Source: Microstegium vimineum
Taxonomy: Eukaryota > Streptophyta > Magnoliopsida > Poales > Poaceae
Length of the DNA stretch: 64,000 bases
Assembly (NCBI GenBank): GCA_022036555.1
Contig: CM039120.1
Coordinates: 20,910,350-20,974,349 of the forward strand
Direction of reading: 5' to 3'
Below the pieces are notes generated by a model. That model saw only the letters and a program-made list of their open reading frames with translations, searched no databases and had not been told where the DNA came from. Made by a program: the position numbers and the translations under genes. Below, one piece after another: positions 45,045 through 57,400 of this stretch (within the stretch, counting starts at the first letter, position 1; each line of letters opens with the position of its first letter).

Positions 45045-46603
45045 TGAAAGGATCAAGATGCCCAAGAGGGGGGTTTGAATTGGGCTTATTTCAAAATTTT
45101 AAAGTAAATATGAAATCCTAAACAAATGTCAATTTCCCCGTGCCTACCGAAATTGTGTCCTAGCTAGGAAAGCGGTAGCAAGTCAAGGAAAGGAAGAACA
45201 ACCTACATAGTTCTAGTATGAAAGGAAGAACACGTGCGGAATGTAATAGCGGAATGTAAAGAGCTAGGGAATAGAAAGCTTGACACGATGATGTTTGGCC
45301 GAGGTATCTAGGAGTCGACACTCCCCCAGTCCTCGTTGGAGCACCTCTCAAGGTATTGCTCCCCCTCAATCCACGCAAGAATCGAGTGCTCTCTATGGGT
45401 TGGTTATTCGCCACTCTGGCTCGGTGAACCGTCCACAACCGATGCACAAGTCGTTGGAGAAGGGCCGCCGATAATCCTCCGGCAATCACCTTCCTCCGAT
45501 CACCACCGGACCGTCTAGGTGATATCGATCACCAAGAGTAACAAGCTTCGAACTCTCACTTGACTCACTCAAGCCTCATGAGATGGATGGATGCACACTT
45601 GAACTCTTGGATTCACTAGTGTGTGGATTCTATGGATGGATTCGCAAATCACTCTCACTAGGGCTCTTGCTCTCTTCCCAAACCTCTCAAGGTGTTTCTC
45701 AGCTATCCAAATGAGCAAAGGCCTGTTGGGAAGGCAAGCAATAGGGTATAAATACCCCCACACACAACCAGCCCACGGGTTGCTGAAACAGACAGTTTAA
45801 GTTGGCATCGGACGCACCGGTGCCTAGGCACCGGACGCACCGATGCCTTGCCCAACGGCTAGTTGCTGTTCAAAACCCTGGGCACCGGACGCACCGATGC
45901 CAAAGCACCGGACGCATCCGATGCAAACTCATTGCTCTCGGGTTTCTGGGAAATTTACTCAATTAAATCAACGGACGCACGCCAGCGTCCGTCGACCAGC
46001 CACCAGACACGTCCGATGGATTGAGGACCTCTCTGAAACCTCTCTACATGGCCATCGGACGCACTGACGAAAACAACTCAACATACGATGCATGCGTCCG
46101 TCGCCATACCCTAGGCGACAGACTGCACCTGACGCTCCGATGGACTCCTAGTCCATCGTCCGATGCACTCAAAACCTCTCTCTCAACTCCAAAACTCACC
46201 GCGATGAATATGGAAGTTGATCTAGGCTATCTTAGGGAAAACTAGGGCTTGCTTAGAGCTAAGTTTGTCAAGTGTGCACCACACCTAAGTCATGAAGCTT
46301 TCCTAAGTCAAGCTACTCATTCTAACCCCTCTTGATAGTACAATCAAAGATCAAATAAAACCCTATCTATACTAAGTGCCCTTCATCTCCTTTGTGACAC
46401 TTAGACCTATTCATTCTAGAGTCTTCACCATCTCTCTTTGAAATCCGAAACGATATCCATCTTGAGTGTATTAGATAACCATATGTTGGCCATTCATCTT
46501 TGTCACTATGGCTAAGCTACTCATAGCCTCTGCAAAACACACATTAGCCATAATAACCTTCCAATGTCGTTAATAACCGAAACCATTAGGTCATGATTCT
46601 TCA
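45045..46603 (-). mobile_element. Solo LTR, Sirevirus family
   Basis: 1559 bp from TGAAAGGATC to GATTCTTCA on the plus strand, with an exact 5-bp duplication GTCTT (45040-45044 and 46604-46608). Same family as 43226-44731 but diverged. Its motif cluster (45800-46160) uses GCACCGGACGCACCGATGCC as well as GCGTCCGTCG. Confidence 0.88.
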
Positions 46604-46608
46604 GTCTT

Positions 46609-47590
46609 ACAAATATTTTTAAAACTAGTAATAAACTCTAAAATTTTCTTAGAATAGCCTACTATATAAATACGTATAGTAATCTACCCAAAATTCTAGG
46701 GTGGTCCAGCTGCGCGAGTGGCAGGATCTAAGGCATCAATCAAATTGTATATAGCTCCATACCAAGACAACTGTGCGAGTGGTTTCAGGGAGAGTCACAT
46801 GAAACATCCATATAAAAACGTTCCGGCAAGTAATCTTCTTAAAAGGTCGATTTCTTATTTTCTATTGCAAAATTAATCTGCAGTCCATTCATTGATTGTT
46901 TTTTTAAAACCACAATTCTTATTTGCCACCAATCTCTTAGTAACACATGGTATGGGGTGGGTGGGGGTAACACTTGTAATTTTTTTAATTTTTTTGTTAA
47001 ATACATTTTTTCTGTGTTTTTACATCAATATACCTTAGATACGCCTATATTTACAAAAATAAGACACTGTTTTGAAAATCTTAGATATGCCTTAATTGAA
47101 TCATGGCACGGTAAAACGAGTTTACATATCATCATTGGTGTAGTCCATAGTGTTAACAGCCAAAATATGGTCGAGTTGAAGATGTAACTAGAAAAGCAAA
47201 TACAATCAAAGAGGACCAAAGTTAGTGCAATCTGCCAAACTTTCAAGAAAAAACCGGCATAGTCTGGTTTTGGCAACAAGATAACAGTAGGTGGCTCACA
47301 GTAAAAACTGGTGTAGGACGGTTGTCTAAACCCATCCAGGACATTTTTGGAACTAAGCCAATTTTGGAGTCTCGAGTCTAGATCTTAAATTTCTTGTTGG
47401 CAACTCCGATCTCATAGGAAATTTATAGATTTTGTACGGAATAAGTTTTCTACTATGAAGTATACAAGGAGATTGGAAGCTTTATGTTCTAGATTCTTCT
47501 TATATTTTCCCATCTCTAGAGTACTCAGTTGTTGGCTAGAGGTTTTAACTTTTAAATAAAAATAAAAAGAATCTCTTAGCATGTCATGAG
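46609..47590. other. Intergenic AT-rich DNA, no gene recognised
   Basis: No transposon ends or coding region could be supported. Confidence 0.55.
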
Positions 47591-47593
47591 CTC

Positions 47594-48110
47594 GTTTTTA
47601 TAGTCTTACCACCACTGGCCCTGACCTTGCTATTGGAGATCCTATTCTTCTTCAACATTTTTATATGGGATTTAGCAAAGATTTGGTGTAATCCCTTGAT
47701 CCAATCTCTAGAGGAGCTTTCCTTCATATGTCTGCTAGTCAAGCAATAACTATTCTTGATAAAATCCTTGGAATCACTCCTTACACTGGCATTCATGATG
47801 AACTCCCTAAAGAAGAAGAGGAATCATCTTCCAAGCAAAAATAGGAATTTTTGATAGCCAAACCACAACCACTTCAATATCAACATTTAGCTATCAATCC
47901 TTAACACCAATACCCCAAAATCCAAATCCTCAAGAGGAAGAAGAAATTCAACCTTTAAAATTCCCTTTTGGAATTGAGGATAACCTTTTCTAGGATGCTG
48001 ATATTGAGAAAACCTTGAACTCTCATCCCCAAAAGAGACCTTCAAGGGGACATAATTCAAATCCTCTTAAGAAGTCCTCTTAAGAAGGGATCTCTTCGGA
48101 AGCCTCCCAA
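47594..48110 (+). pseudogene. Decayed Ty3-gypsy gag fragment
   Basis: The plus frame reads GPDLAIGDPILLQHFYMGFSKDL, a stop, then SRGAFLHMSASQAITILDKI and TPYTGIHDELPKEEEESSSK, with later stops. The pattern DPILLQHFY-GLSK...GGAFLH...AILDKIL-NTPYTGI is characteristic of gag in grass Ty3-gypsy elements. No LTR, protease or polymerase could be tied to it. Confidence 0.55.
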
Positions 48111-51100
48111 ATCAACATCGTCTCATATCTCAAATTCCCATATAGAGCATCAGGAGACGTTCAAGGATGAAATGACAAGTGATCCCAAAGCAGGAGAACC
48201 AAGTTGTCTAGAAAGTAGGAATCAACTAAACACCCAAGGCATGAGAGTCATGAAGTCCAACAACTAGAGGAATCCATGTATCATTGTAAGTAAAAATGGT
48301 TGGATGAAGCCAAAGCTTTAAGGGTGGAACCCAAACCTACTTGGATCCAAAGGGTGAGCTTGAGTCAATCTCTATAATAATCATGACCCATCCAATCTTA
48401 GAGGAGAACTTGGATTGTCACGAGGAAGGAAGTGCTCATCTTCTCATCAAGCTCAACCCAAGAGTGTCTAAACCAAAGGAAATTTTAGACAACAAAAATG
48501 TCGATTAAATGTCATAAGAATGGAATGAATGAGACAATGTTTTCGCCTATGGACATTCATGAGACATCGACCCTAGAGCGTGAAATAGAAGATTTTATCA
48601 ATGAACATGGAAGTTATTGTTGATCATCTCATTTAATCCATTCTCATATAAGAAATCTCCTGAATTAATTTGTCTCTCTACAATGACCCATGAGATATAC
48701 AACCACTTTATGCTTCATGTCCATAAAAACTTTGAAAGAGTGGCTGTAGATGCTTTTGTCTATCATAAATTTGCAAATCTCATAGTGTTTTGGCATGCAT
48801 ATTAAGACATGTTTACAAAGGTTGGTGTTGGAAGAGAAACCACTACACTAACTTAAGATGCAATTCAATGGTTTCTCGAGGATGAGCCTTTGTTCTAAAA
48901 TAAGCATTTTTGGGAGATAACTCGAGTTTCCACCTTTTGCTCTAATAGATTTTTTTTATAAAAAAAACTTTGTGGAACGAATTAGATATATAATTGTGAA
49001 ATTATTATTTTGGGTATTTTTGTCACTAACCATTCTAGGTTTGAGCAAGAAGGACAAAACACATGGTACATCCAACCAATCATCATGCAACATTGAATCA
49101 CATTCACGAGATAATTTTGTCATTCAAACTTGTTGCTTTCTGCAAAGTTCAAGTATGCGGGATGGACTTTTTAAAACATCTCATTTCGTGTTGCTAATTT
49201 TTCTTGGGTGACTTTACCTTGATATGCTCAACTTGTTAATTCATAAAAAATAATAATAATAAAATTCTCCTTTGGTACATCATACATGTTATTGTTTCTA
49301 TTTGAATGAATCTCTTCATTCTCTTATATTTCCTATTATACACTAAGTATGCTTTGGATTATTGTTTGAATATCTATTGAATCAAACATACATGTATAGA
49401 ATTTGGTTGTACATATGGACTAACCCTTGCAAAAAAACTTCTAATTTTGGTGGGTAAGTCATGAGATCATTTGTGGAGACAAATTAAGATTTCTGGTATT
49501 CTTCAAAATAATTCTACATATCTTTGTCTTATCCATTGAAGTTTTGCTGAACAATAAAGGAACATCATTAAAAGATGCATAAATGTTCTATGCTAATTAA
49601 AATGCTAAACAAACTTTCCTGTAGCATAAAAGATGACCCTTAGGTCTACGGCAACAATACCTTTGCTTCAAATTATGTATGCACCGCTTTAGGTATATGT
49701 TGTCCACTAATCCTTTGTAGAAATGAAACAATAAGTAGAGCAAAAGGTTTGAAAACAATGCCATTATTCACAAAAGAAAGAACAAGAAGATGGCATGACA
49801 AAAGGATGGCAGAGGAGTGTAATCGAGGAGATAAGAAGCAGGCTGAAGAAGGAAAGTTTCAAGAAAAAAGGAAAAGGATCATCACATGTCATCTACCCTT
49901 CGTCACATGGTGCCACACGATCAAATGATAAATGTAAAAATTTAAGGTAAATGGTTATTATTTTAAAATATTTTCCTTAATTTGATATGCACATAAATGA
50001 AGAATCAAATATGTTAAAGTTGTTTAAGTTTATTCATAAGCATCCCTTTCTTAATTTTATAGTCTTAATAAGATGAGCTAAAATGTTACATATCTTATCT
50101 CTGGAAGATTATATAGTCATGATCATGTAAAGTTTATAAGTTGGATAACTCTTCCATAGGTTAAGCAACTCAATCCTTTTTGATCAAATGTTTTCAAATG
50201 CTAATCCAAGAGATCCTTGCACGCGGTGTGCGGCGATTAGGTTTTGGGGAGCGATCTGTGACTGTTCAATGTCGTCTTCTTCCTCGCCGACGCCCATGCC
50301 CACAACCTGCCCCTCCTCTGGGTACATTCTAATCTTTCCGTTAAACATTTTTTCCATGTTTATTCTATCAATCAGTATGTTGCTATTGCATGATGTAGCT
50401 ATTGTTATAGACGTGCACATACATGTCATCACGACTATGCTGTTATTTTATTTCTAAATTAATTTGATATGTAAAATGCCTAAATATTTAACAAGAGTTG
50501 CCTGCTATATTAAAAAGTAGAGATCACCTAGACATGCACTATACATCATCAGCCAAAGGCTCTGAAACAAGAAAAAAACAAACCACTCTACAGCTAAAAA
50601 GACGGGAGGGGCACTCCCAAAGAAGCCAAAAAACTAAAAAAATAGGGTCATGAGAAGAATGTTCTTCGCTGTTGCCAAGATCCACAACCTCGCCTTGTTT
50701 TAAACTTGTTGAGCATGTTGAGCTCACGCTTGCTTAAATTGAACAAAATCCTAAATGGGTACTAGATCTCATGAGTTTTCTAAGGCGCATTAGGAGTGTT
50801 TAAGCATATGTTTCCCCTAATCAACTGTCCATGTGGAAAATGGAGGTCTTTTTTCTATGTTGTGTAAAACTTAATAATGTATGTAAGTGTATGTTATATA
50901 ATAAAGTGATTTTTTTTATAATTTTTTATTTTAATCGCTACATGTGTTGTATGAACATTCTATCTAGACATACATCGAACCTCTTAAGAAAAGGTAGTAT
51001 GCACGCTGTGTCATCAGTCATCACTTTCTATCGCTTCCAGCTAAAGATAAATTTAATGTGGAGATGCTTGAGCTAGCTGATTCTTCACCTATTTTTATTG

Positions 51101-51300
51101 GAGATGCCCACCCTCATTTGTGCTGATAATGAGTGACTCTTTTTTTTTTTCGAAAACCTGATAATGAGTGACTCTGGATGGATATGATCGGACTCGGCTG
51201 CTGAAACGTGTCGCACGCAGTCTGCAGAAGCACAGTAGAATGAAGTGCGGCCGGGCTTATATATAATAATAACGTGCCCGCCTTCATGATGCATAAAGTA
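48111..51300. other. AT-rich DNA with decayed retroelement traces, no intact gene
   Basis: 48111-48900 has the codon-like texture of degraded retroelement coding sequence but no domain I can name. 50200-50330 is a GC-richer island with short overlapping frames on both strands; function unknown. 49250-50160 and 50730-51080 show nothing. Confidence 0.4.
51259..51270 (+). promoter_or_regulatory. TATA box of small acylated-protein gene
   Basis: TTATATATAATA lies about 135 bp before the ATG at 51395, in a TATA-poor surrounding. Confidence 0.45.
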
Positions 51301-51394
51301 CACTCTAACAACAGCCTAGCTAGGACTAGGACTCGGAGCCAAAACTATCTACTAGAACTGCCAACCAGGAGGGATTAGGAAGGATTAGGTACGG

Positions 51395-51661
51395 ATGGGG
51401 AACTGCTTCGGCATTTTCATGCGTAGCAAACAAGCTCCTGCAGCTGCAGGTGAAAAGAAGAATCAGCTCCCCACCGGCACAGGCACCGGCACCGAGGAGG
51501 GAGTGTCGTCGACGACGGAGCCGCCTAGTACTGCTGCAGCCGCAGGAGAAGAGGACGCCCCGAAGCCGCCAACACTGGAGACGGCCAACGGTGGTCTTCC
51601 TCGCGTGGCATCTCGGCCTCCTCTAGCTCCCGATTTGGTGGTCACTGCTGCGCCGGCATAA
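51395..51661 (+). CDS. Small protein with N-myristoylation/palmitoylation start
   Basis: 88 residues beginning MGNCFGIFMRSKQAP. Gly2 fits N-myristoyltransferase, Cys4 a palmitoylation site, and the basic MRSK stretch would help membrane binding, so a plasma-membrane-anchored peripheral protein is plausible. The rest is low-complexity Ala/Pro/Thr/Glu-rich (PTGTGTGTEEGVSSTTEPP) and probably disordered. Support for a real gene: TATA box about 135 bp upstream, GC-rich coding composition against AT-rich flanks, and an AATAAA at about 51908 after a 250-bp 3' UTR. No family recognised. Confidence 0.6.
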   Translation: MGNCFGIFMRSKQAPAAAGEKKNQLPTGTGTGTEEGVSSTTEPPSTAAAAGEEDAPKPPTLETANGGLPRVASRPPLAPDLVVTAAPA

Positions 51662-51906
51662 TGTCTACTGATGTTGAGTTTCTTTGATTGTGTCAATTGC
51701 AAAGAGAGGACCAAGTGCGCGCTTTTACTTCCTTTGTTTCCTATATGTATCATGTGTCCGTAAAAAAATCAAGATCGAGTGAGTAGAGCTAGGCATGGTA
51801 TAGATTGTGTTGGTTGTATGTATGCCTGCCCGGCGGTAGAGTTCAGTTGTGCTTGTTGTCGTTTTATAGTCTTCCAGAGATAATTACTTGTATCTTTCTT
51901 CTATGT

Positions 51907-51913
51907 CAATAAA
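51907..51913 (+). terminator. Poly(A) signal of small acylated-protein gene
   Basis: CAATAAA about 245 bp after the stop codon. Confidence 0.4.
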
Positions 51914-51919
51914 AACGGA

Positions 51920-52718
51920 TTGCTTTTAAGATAATGGATAGAAATCCGATCTCTATATTATATCCACACCTAGATATACACAACCAAATTTTACAAGAGC
52001 CTCTATACTCTAAGCCTTTGAGGTACGCAAAAAAAAAAGATCAATAAACTAAGAGAGCTAAAAAAGACTTAGCTTCCAACTTTTATGTCTTTGCTTCAAA
52101 CACGCTTTTGATCTTGTGCAGTAGCAATCTTTCGCATCCTCATTTACTTAGAAACACTTAATGTCAGGCCTCAAAATTTGATCTTGTGCAGTAATAACCC
52201 TTCACATCCTTGTTTACTTATAAACACTTGATGCATGACGAAGCCACAAATGTGGTAATCGCATGGACCCACAAAGGCAACACCTTCATGAAGGTACATG
52301 ACATAGACCCGTCACCTGCCTGTCCAAAATGAATTGGGTTTTCGCCTGCAAGATCTATGGCAAGAGAAGAAGAGGATACCACGACAGGAGCCTCCAAGGA
52401 GGAATATGGCACCAAAAGACGTCATTGTCGTCGTCCCAACAATAAGGCAAATGCATTCATCTACAACCCAACGGCCCACTTCAAATGACCAGCACGATCC
52501 AACGTTCATGGTTCCACGTTGGTCACGACATCACACACAACTTCATACCCATAATGACACACGGAACATAGATCCCTCCCCGTCGAGAGCAGATTTGAGC
52601 ACCCTTGTAGCCTCCTCTGCTACCAACGCCCTGCATCACCTCCTTGGCTCCTTTTGTAGAAGTTTTGTCTCACTAGCTTAGAGAATGCTTTTACAATGGG
52701 GTGGTAACCTATTGACAT
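51920..52718. other. Intergenic, no gene recognised
   Basis: 52090-52220 contains an imperfect direct repeat (TTTGATCTTGTGCAGTA, then CGCATCCT/CACATCCT and GTTTACTTA). The open frame at 52334-52681 lacks any recognisable domain. Confidence 0.45.
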
Positions 52719-52948
52719 ACTCTCTCTCCATCTTGAAATATAGGGCATTGTGAGTTCTAAAATTTGTACTAAAATTTAATGCATTCTATGTATTGTTATG
52801 CCTAGATTTGGCAAAGTTGTTAAAAAGAAAACCATGATTTTAGGAGAAACTCCTTAATTTAAATAATCCATGGGTATATGCATCATTTAGTGTTCCCTTA
52901 AGTTCTCTTAAAATTTTAGAATACACTATATTATAGGACGGAGGGAGC
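52719..52948. mobile_element. Stowaway-like MITE
   Basis: CTCTCTCCATCTTGAAATATAG at the left is inverted at the right as CTCCCTCCGTCCTATAATATAG. Typical Stowaway end, about 230 bp. Confidence 0.6.
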
Positions 52949-53359
52949 AGGCACTTACACAACCGCCTGAACACTTTGGGCCTCCAGTTTTTCCACATGA
53001 AGAAAAATAGCCTTGTACCAAATGTATTTACTTAGGTTCCTTTCAGAAAGTAGACAATATACTAGTATTTTCCCAATGAAAGTCATATGAAGGTGAAGTT
53101 TATATCAAAGTTTAGAGCTAGATGAGATTTACAATTTTGTAGTTGATGAGTTTTTCATTTGAGTCCATTTATCCTGGCAAATGTATATTTTAAGTTTATA
53201 AATTTTGATATCGTAATTTTGAAACTTTTAATTGGCCTCGCATGGGCGTATACCAGTGTTGCAGTGCTAATTGAGATCACTGAACCATTCAAAATATTCA
53301 GTACAAATTAAAGTTCAGAAATGTCAATATTAAAGGATATCATATTATACTTACTTAGT

Positions 53360-53490
53360 CACAAATATATATAGGCGCCAAACCCTAGCTAGTCTCTTCT
53401 ACTCTCCTCCATCTTATCTTTTCTTTAGCTGCCAGGCTCTACCCCCCTGTCATCTCTCCACTCATCAGTTTGGAAGCACAAATGTTCAAG
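53360..53490 (+). other. Orphan 5' gene end: TATA box, CT-rich leader, short first exon
   Basis: AAATATATATAGGCGCC is followed by a CT-rich leader (CTCTTCTACTCTCCTCCATC) and ATGTTCAAG/GTGAGAAA, which looks like a first coding exon of three codons with a splice donor. No downstream coding exon was found. Confidence 0.3.
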
Positions 53491-53513
53491 GTGAGAAATA
53501 AGAATGATATATT

Positions 53514-53820
53514 CTTCTTGGACCCTATATGGGTAAATCATAAAACAAGCATAGTAGAAGGTTTCAATCCAAATGATCTCATCTTGTATTTGACCAGGAT
53601 GTTCTTACAATGTCAACAAAAGTAGAGAGCATGCTACTGTCCTACCATTGATAGTATGTATTCCCATAGCCTTCTTGGACCTTATCTGAATAAATCAGAA
53701 AACAAGCATAGTAGAAGGTTTCAATCCAAATGATCTCATCTTGTATTTGACCAGGATGTTCTTATGATGTCAACAAAAACAGAAAGCATACTACTGTCCT
53801 ACCATTGAGAGTATGTGTTT
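53514..53820. repeat. Direct tandem repeat, 157-bp period, two copies
   Basis: CTTCTTGGACC at 53514 and 53671 starts two copies that are nearly identical through GGTTTCAATCCAAATGATCT and CTACTGTCCTACCATTGA. Confidence 0.85.
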
Positions 53821-54029
53821 GAACTTGGTGCTTCTTTCTTTGGTCAAGGTTGTTAATTAGTAAGTAGGACTAATTTCTATCAGACTTTCAAGATTGTAGT
53901 TTCCATTACAGATCACGTACAAATCCAGCTAAAACAAAGCAAGATACAAGCTACGTCTTGAAGAAGACGCCAATAAGTTAGATAAAAAAAACTCCAAAAC
54001 AGATAATTAAAGCTTACATTTGCATTTTA

Positions 54030-54479
54030 ATGATGGAGTGAAGGGACTATGAAACCTAAGGGGGTTGAATTACGAAACTTAAAAACTACTTAGCCTCTAA
54101 GACTTTCTTATTAAAAAACTATGCAAGATATCTTTACACATGTGCACTATGGCTTTGATAATTGTTGCTATTTCTAACGCACAAGAGTTATGAAACCTAG
54201 TTTCCAATCATATTAACTAGCCTAGCAAGATAAATTAGGAAATATAAGCACACAACCTTGGAAGAAATACAAGTACATAAGATTTAATGACTTAGAGAAT
54301 GCAAACTCCTTTTGACTATCTATTTTCCAGGGGTATCGAGGAGTTCATGCTTCCCCCCTTGTCTTCGTTAGAGCCCCTCACAATGATACCATCAGAAGGG
54401 CCAAGCTCTTAGTCGATTAACTCCATTAGTAGAGCTAGCAATGAGCTAGTATAAACATGTTGTGTTTTGCCAACCTAAC
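54030..54479 (-). mobile_element. Diverged Sirevirus LTR fragment
   Basis: CCTAAGGGGGTTGAATTACG and GGTATCGAGGAGTTCATGC...CCCTTGTCTTCGTTAGAG correspond to the R/U5 part of the LTRs at 41559 and 43226, in the same reverse orientation. No complete end was located. Confidence 0.55.
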
Positions 54480-57400
54480 TGAAAGCCCTAGTTTGGTTTT
54501 GAGTAATTAATGAAACCTTTAGTACTAACCTATTGTCTCTAAGTGTGCATGTGAGATAGGTTAGTACATGTAACACCCCAAATTTTGCTTTTTGAAAAAA
54601 TAGAGTTGAATTTATTTAATTCTTAATTTTGTGCTCATAAAAATATAGGAAAATAAAAAGTTTTCATTAAATTAAAATTTGCCCTTTACTTAGCAAACAT
54701 GTTTGAGCTTTCATGCCTTTGCATTGGTTTATTTTTATTGAGTGGTGACTCAAAATTAAAAAAAAAGATTTCAAAATGTGTTTTGCAATTTAACTTTGAA
54801 GTAAAAAAAAAGAAAAAAAAACAAAACCCTCTCCCTCCTCCCCTCCCCTTTTGGCCCAGCTCGGATCCCCCTCTCCCTTCCCACCTGGGCCTCGCCTAGC
54901 AGGCCGGCCCAGCTCCCAGCCACCCCCTCCCTTCTTCTCCCGCAGCGGCCCAGGCCTCCCCCGCGTTGGGCCCCGAGATCCAATAGCGCGCGCCCCACCT
55001 GCGCGGCCCGTCAGCCCCAACCCTAGCCGCCAGCTCCCCTATAAACCCCCCCACAGCCCCCTCTTTTCCCCCCCGCGCGCCGCCGCCAGCAGCCGGCAGC
55101 CAGCCCTGCGCGCCACGTGGCAACCCGGTCGGACCCCGCCGACAGCCCTTCGCGTTTTGCAAAAAGACCCCCGTGCTTTGGTAAATTTGACCCACAGTCC
55201 AGTTTTCATTTAATTCAGTTTTATTTTAAAATGCTACCGATATTCTTTTGCTCATAAAATATTCGTTTTAAATCTGTTTTCATCCATTCGAATTGCGTTA
55301 GATTCGTAGAGTTTTTGTCTACATGCTAAAACCATAATCAATCTGTTTTGCAAACTTTAAAAATAAATATTTATTTAATTCCTTTTAAATTCCAAGTTTA
55401 ATCTCTAAATCTTGTTTAAATCATATCTCCTTCGTTTTAGATTCGATTCGTCTCGTTCAAGTTGCGTTGATCTCGTAACAAATTAATCTTTAAATTAGTG
55501 ATCTTTAATACCATGTTAATAGTTCTAGATTTTCATGATGTGAAACCCTAAATTGATTAACAAATATGCAACTTGTTTTATACATAAAATATCGATAGTT
55601 TCAATTCTCGTTTTTGAAATACAAATACAAGTTTGACCTAATTTAGTCAAGGTGTTTCTATGAAATACTTTATCCACTCTTTTATATAGTTATAAAATTG
55701 TTAAAGCCTATAGTTCTCTTTTAAAAAGCAAAATCCTCGTTAGTCGTAGTTTGATCACCGTAGCACCGTTTAGCGTGTTCTTCGCGTCTGTGTGATCGTA
55801 GAGATCCCTAGATTTCTTTTAAAACATTTTTCATTGAATGGTGTATTGTTCTAAATAGATATGTATGTATGCTATGTTTGGTCAGGTGTTTGAGTGGTGT
55901 TTGTGATTTTGTCCAATCGGTGAGTGTTACGTTGGAGATCAAGAAGTTGGTGTTTCAGAAGATCTTTTGAAGAAGTTAATCTTTGAAGACGTTGATCTTT
56001 GAAGAAAGGACCTGTTTTAAGGCAAGTATTATATGGGATCTTCCTTGATTTCCTAATCATGATGTTTTTGAATAAAATCATATGCATGTGTCTAATCTTG
56101 TTGCCATACGGATTACCTAGAATTGTTACCTTGAACCTTGAAATTCTATGGGTTACTTGCATCTGGGTAGTTATTGCTAGTGCTCCATTTAACTAAGCAT
56201 GATCTTGTATATTGATTAACGACTATATGAAATGATAAAGTAAAACTTGACTTTTTAGTAACATGGATTTAGGACCCTATCTGTCAGCAAAAGCAGGGAC
56301 ATACAGTACAACCATGAGGGCTACATGGCTCTGGCTTTAGTTAAGTATGAGGATCACTCTCTCGCATGTGATAGTTCACGAAAGTTGCCATTGACGAGCG
56401 GTTGCGGGGTACGGCCGGAGTGGCTACCGCTGCGCGTGTGTACCATCGAGGGGTCCCCGTATACCCCTTGCCCGTGGATCCGTAGTGTCTGTTGTTTGTT
56501 AGCGAGCCCCTTTGAAAGATTTCATAGTGAACCCTGCCGACCTTCCTTGGAAGTGGGTTAAGAGGTCCGCTACCTCGGACGAAAGGGCAAATCACGACTT
56601 GTGGGTAAAGATGTACAACCTCTGCAGAGTGTTAAAAACTGATATATCAGCCGTGCTCACGGACACGAGCGGCCTGGAAAACTCACAGACTAATAATGGA
56701 AAACTCACTGAATAAATGCATTACTTATTGTTTATCATGATTTCATTTATTATGCCTTTATGTTGATGATTCAACTGTTATTATAATCATGAGGATTAAT
56801 TGGGGCTTAAGCATAACTTATGCCACATCAATTGTAAAGCTTTGAATCAATTAAAAATGCTTACCGCAGTAAACCAGTGTCAACGTTTGAGCCTCATGAA
56901 CCCCATATATACTTGTTGAGTACGAGATGTACTTACGCTTGTTTACTTTTCAATTTTTGGATAAAAATCCCGGATGGATACCAGATTGCAAGAGTCTCGA
57001 GCAGTTAGGCTTATGATCAACCAGTCAGTTGGTCCCTGTGGAGTGGAGTCTCCGCCTGAAGATCGGAGTGTCTTTCCGTTGTTTGCTCTCTCAAGGTTAT
57101 TTCTTTGACCATATATGTTATATACTTAAGTATTGTCTTTTGATATTACCTTGTTCTGTGGCTATATGTGAGAATTGACTTCCTAGGCTCACATATGGTG
57201 TATATCTGGTTTTGTCCTTAAAACCGGGTGTGACAGTACAACATCAAGTGATGGAGTTAGACAAGTGATCATTGTGATGGATGGTGAAGATCATATTTGG
57301 AGAATCAAGTGCTCTAACTTGAAATGAAGAAAGAGAAAAACAAAAAGGGGATCAAGGCAAAGGTATAAGTTTATAGGAATTTCTGTTTTGGCACTCCAGA

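Noticed and set aside
52334..52681. 115-codon plus-strand frame
   Set aside because: No domain, no promoter or splice support, composition like surrounding non-coding DNA.
54851..55213. 120-codon Pro-rich frame
   Set aside because: Lies in the U3/leader of a solo LTR with exact target duplication; overlapping minus frames are equally long.
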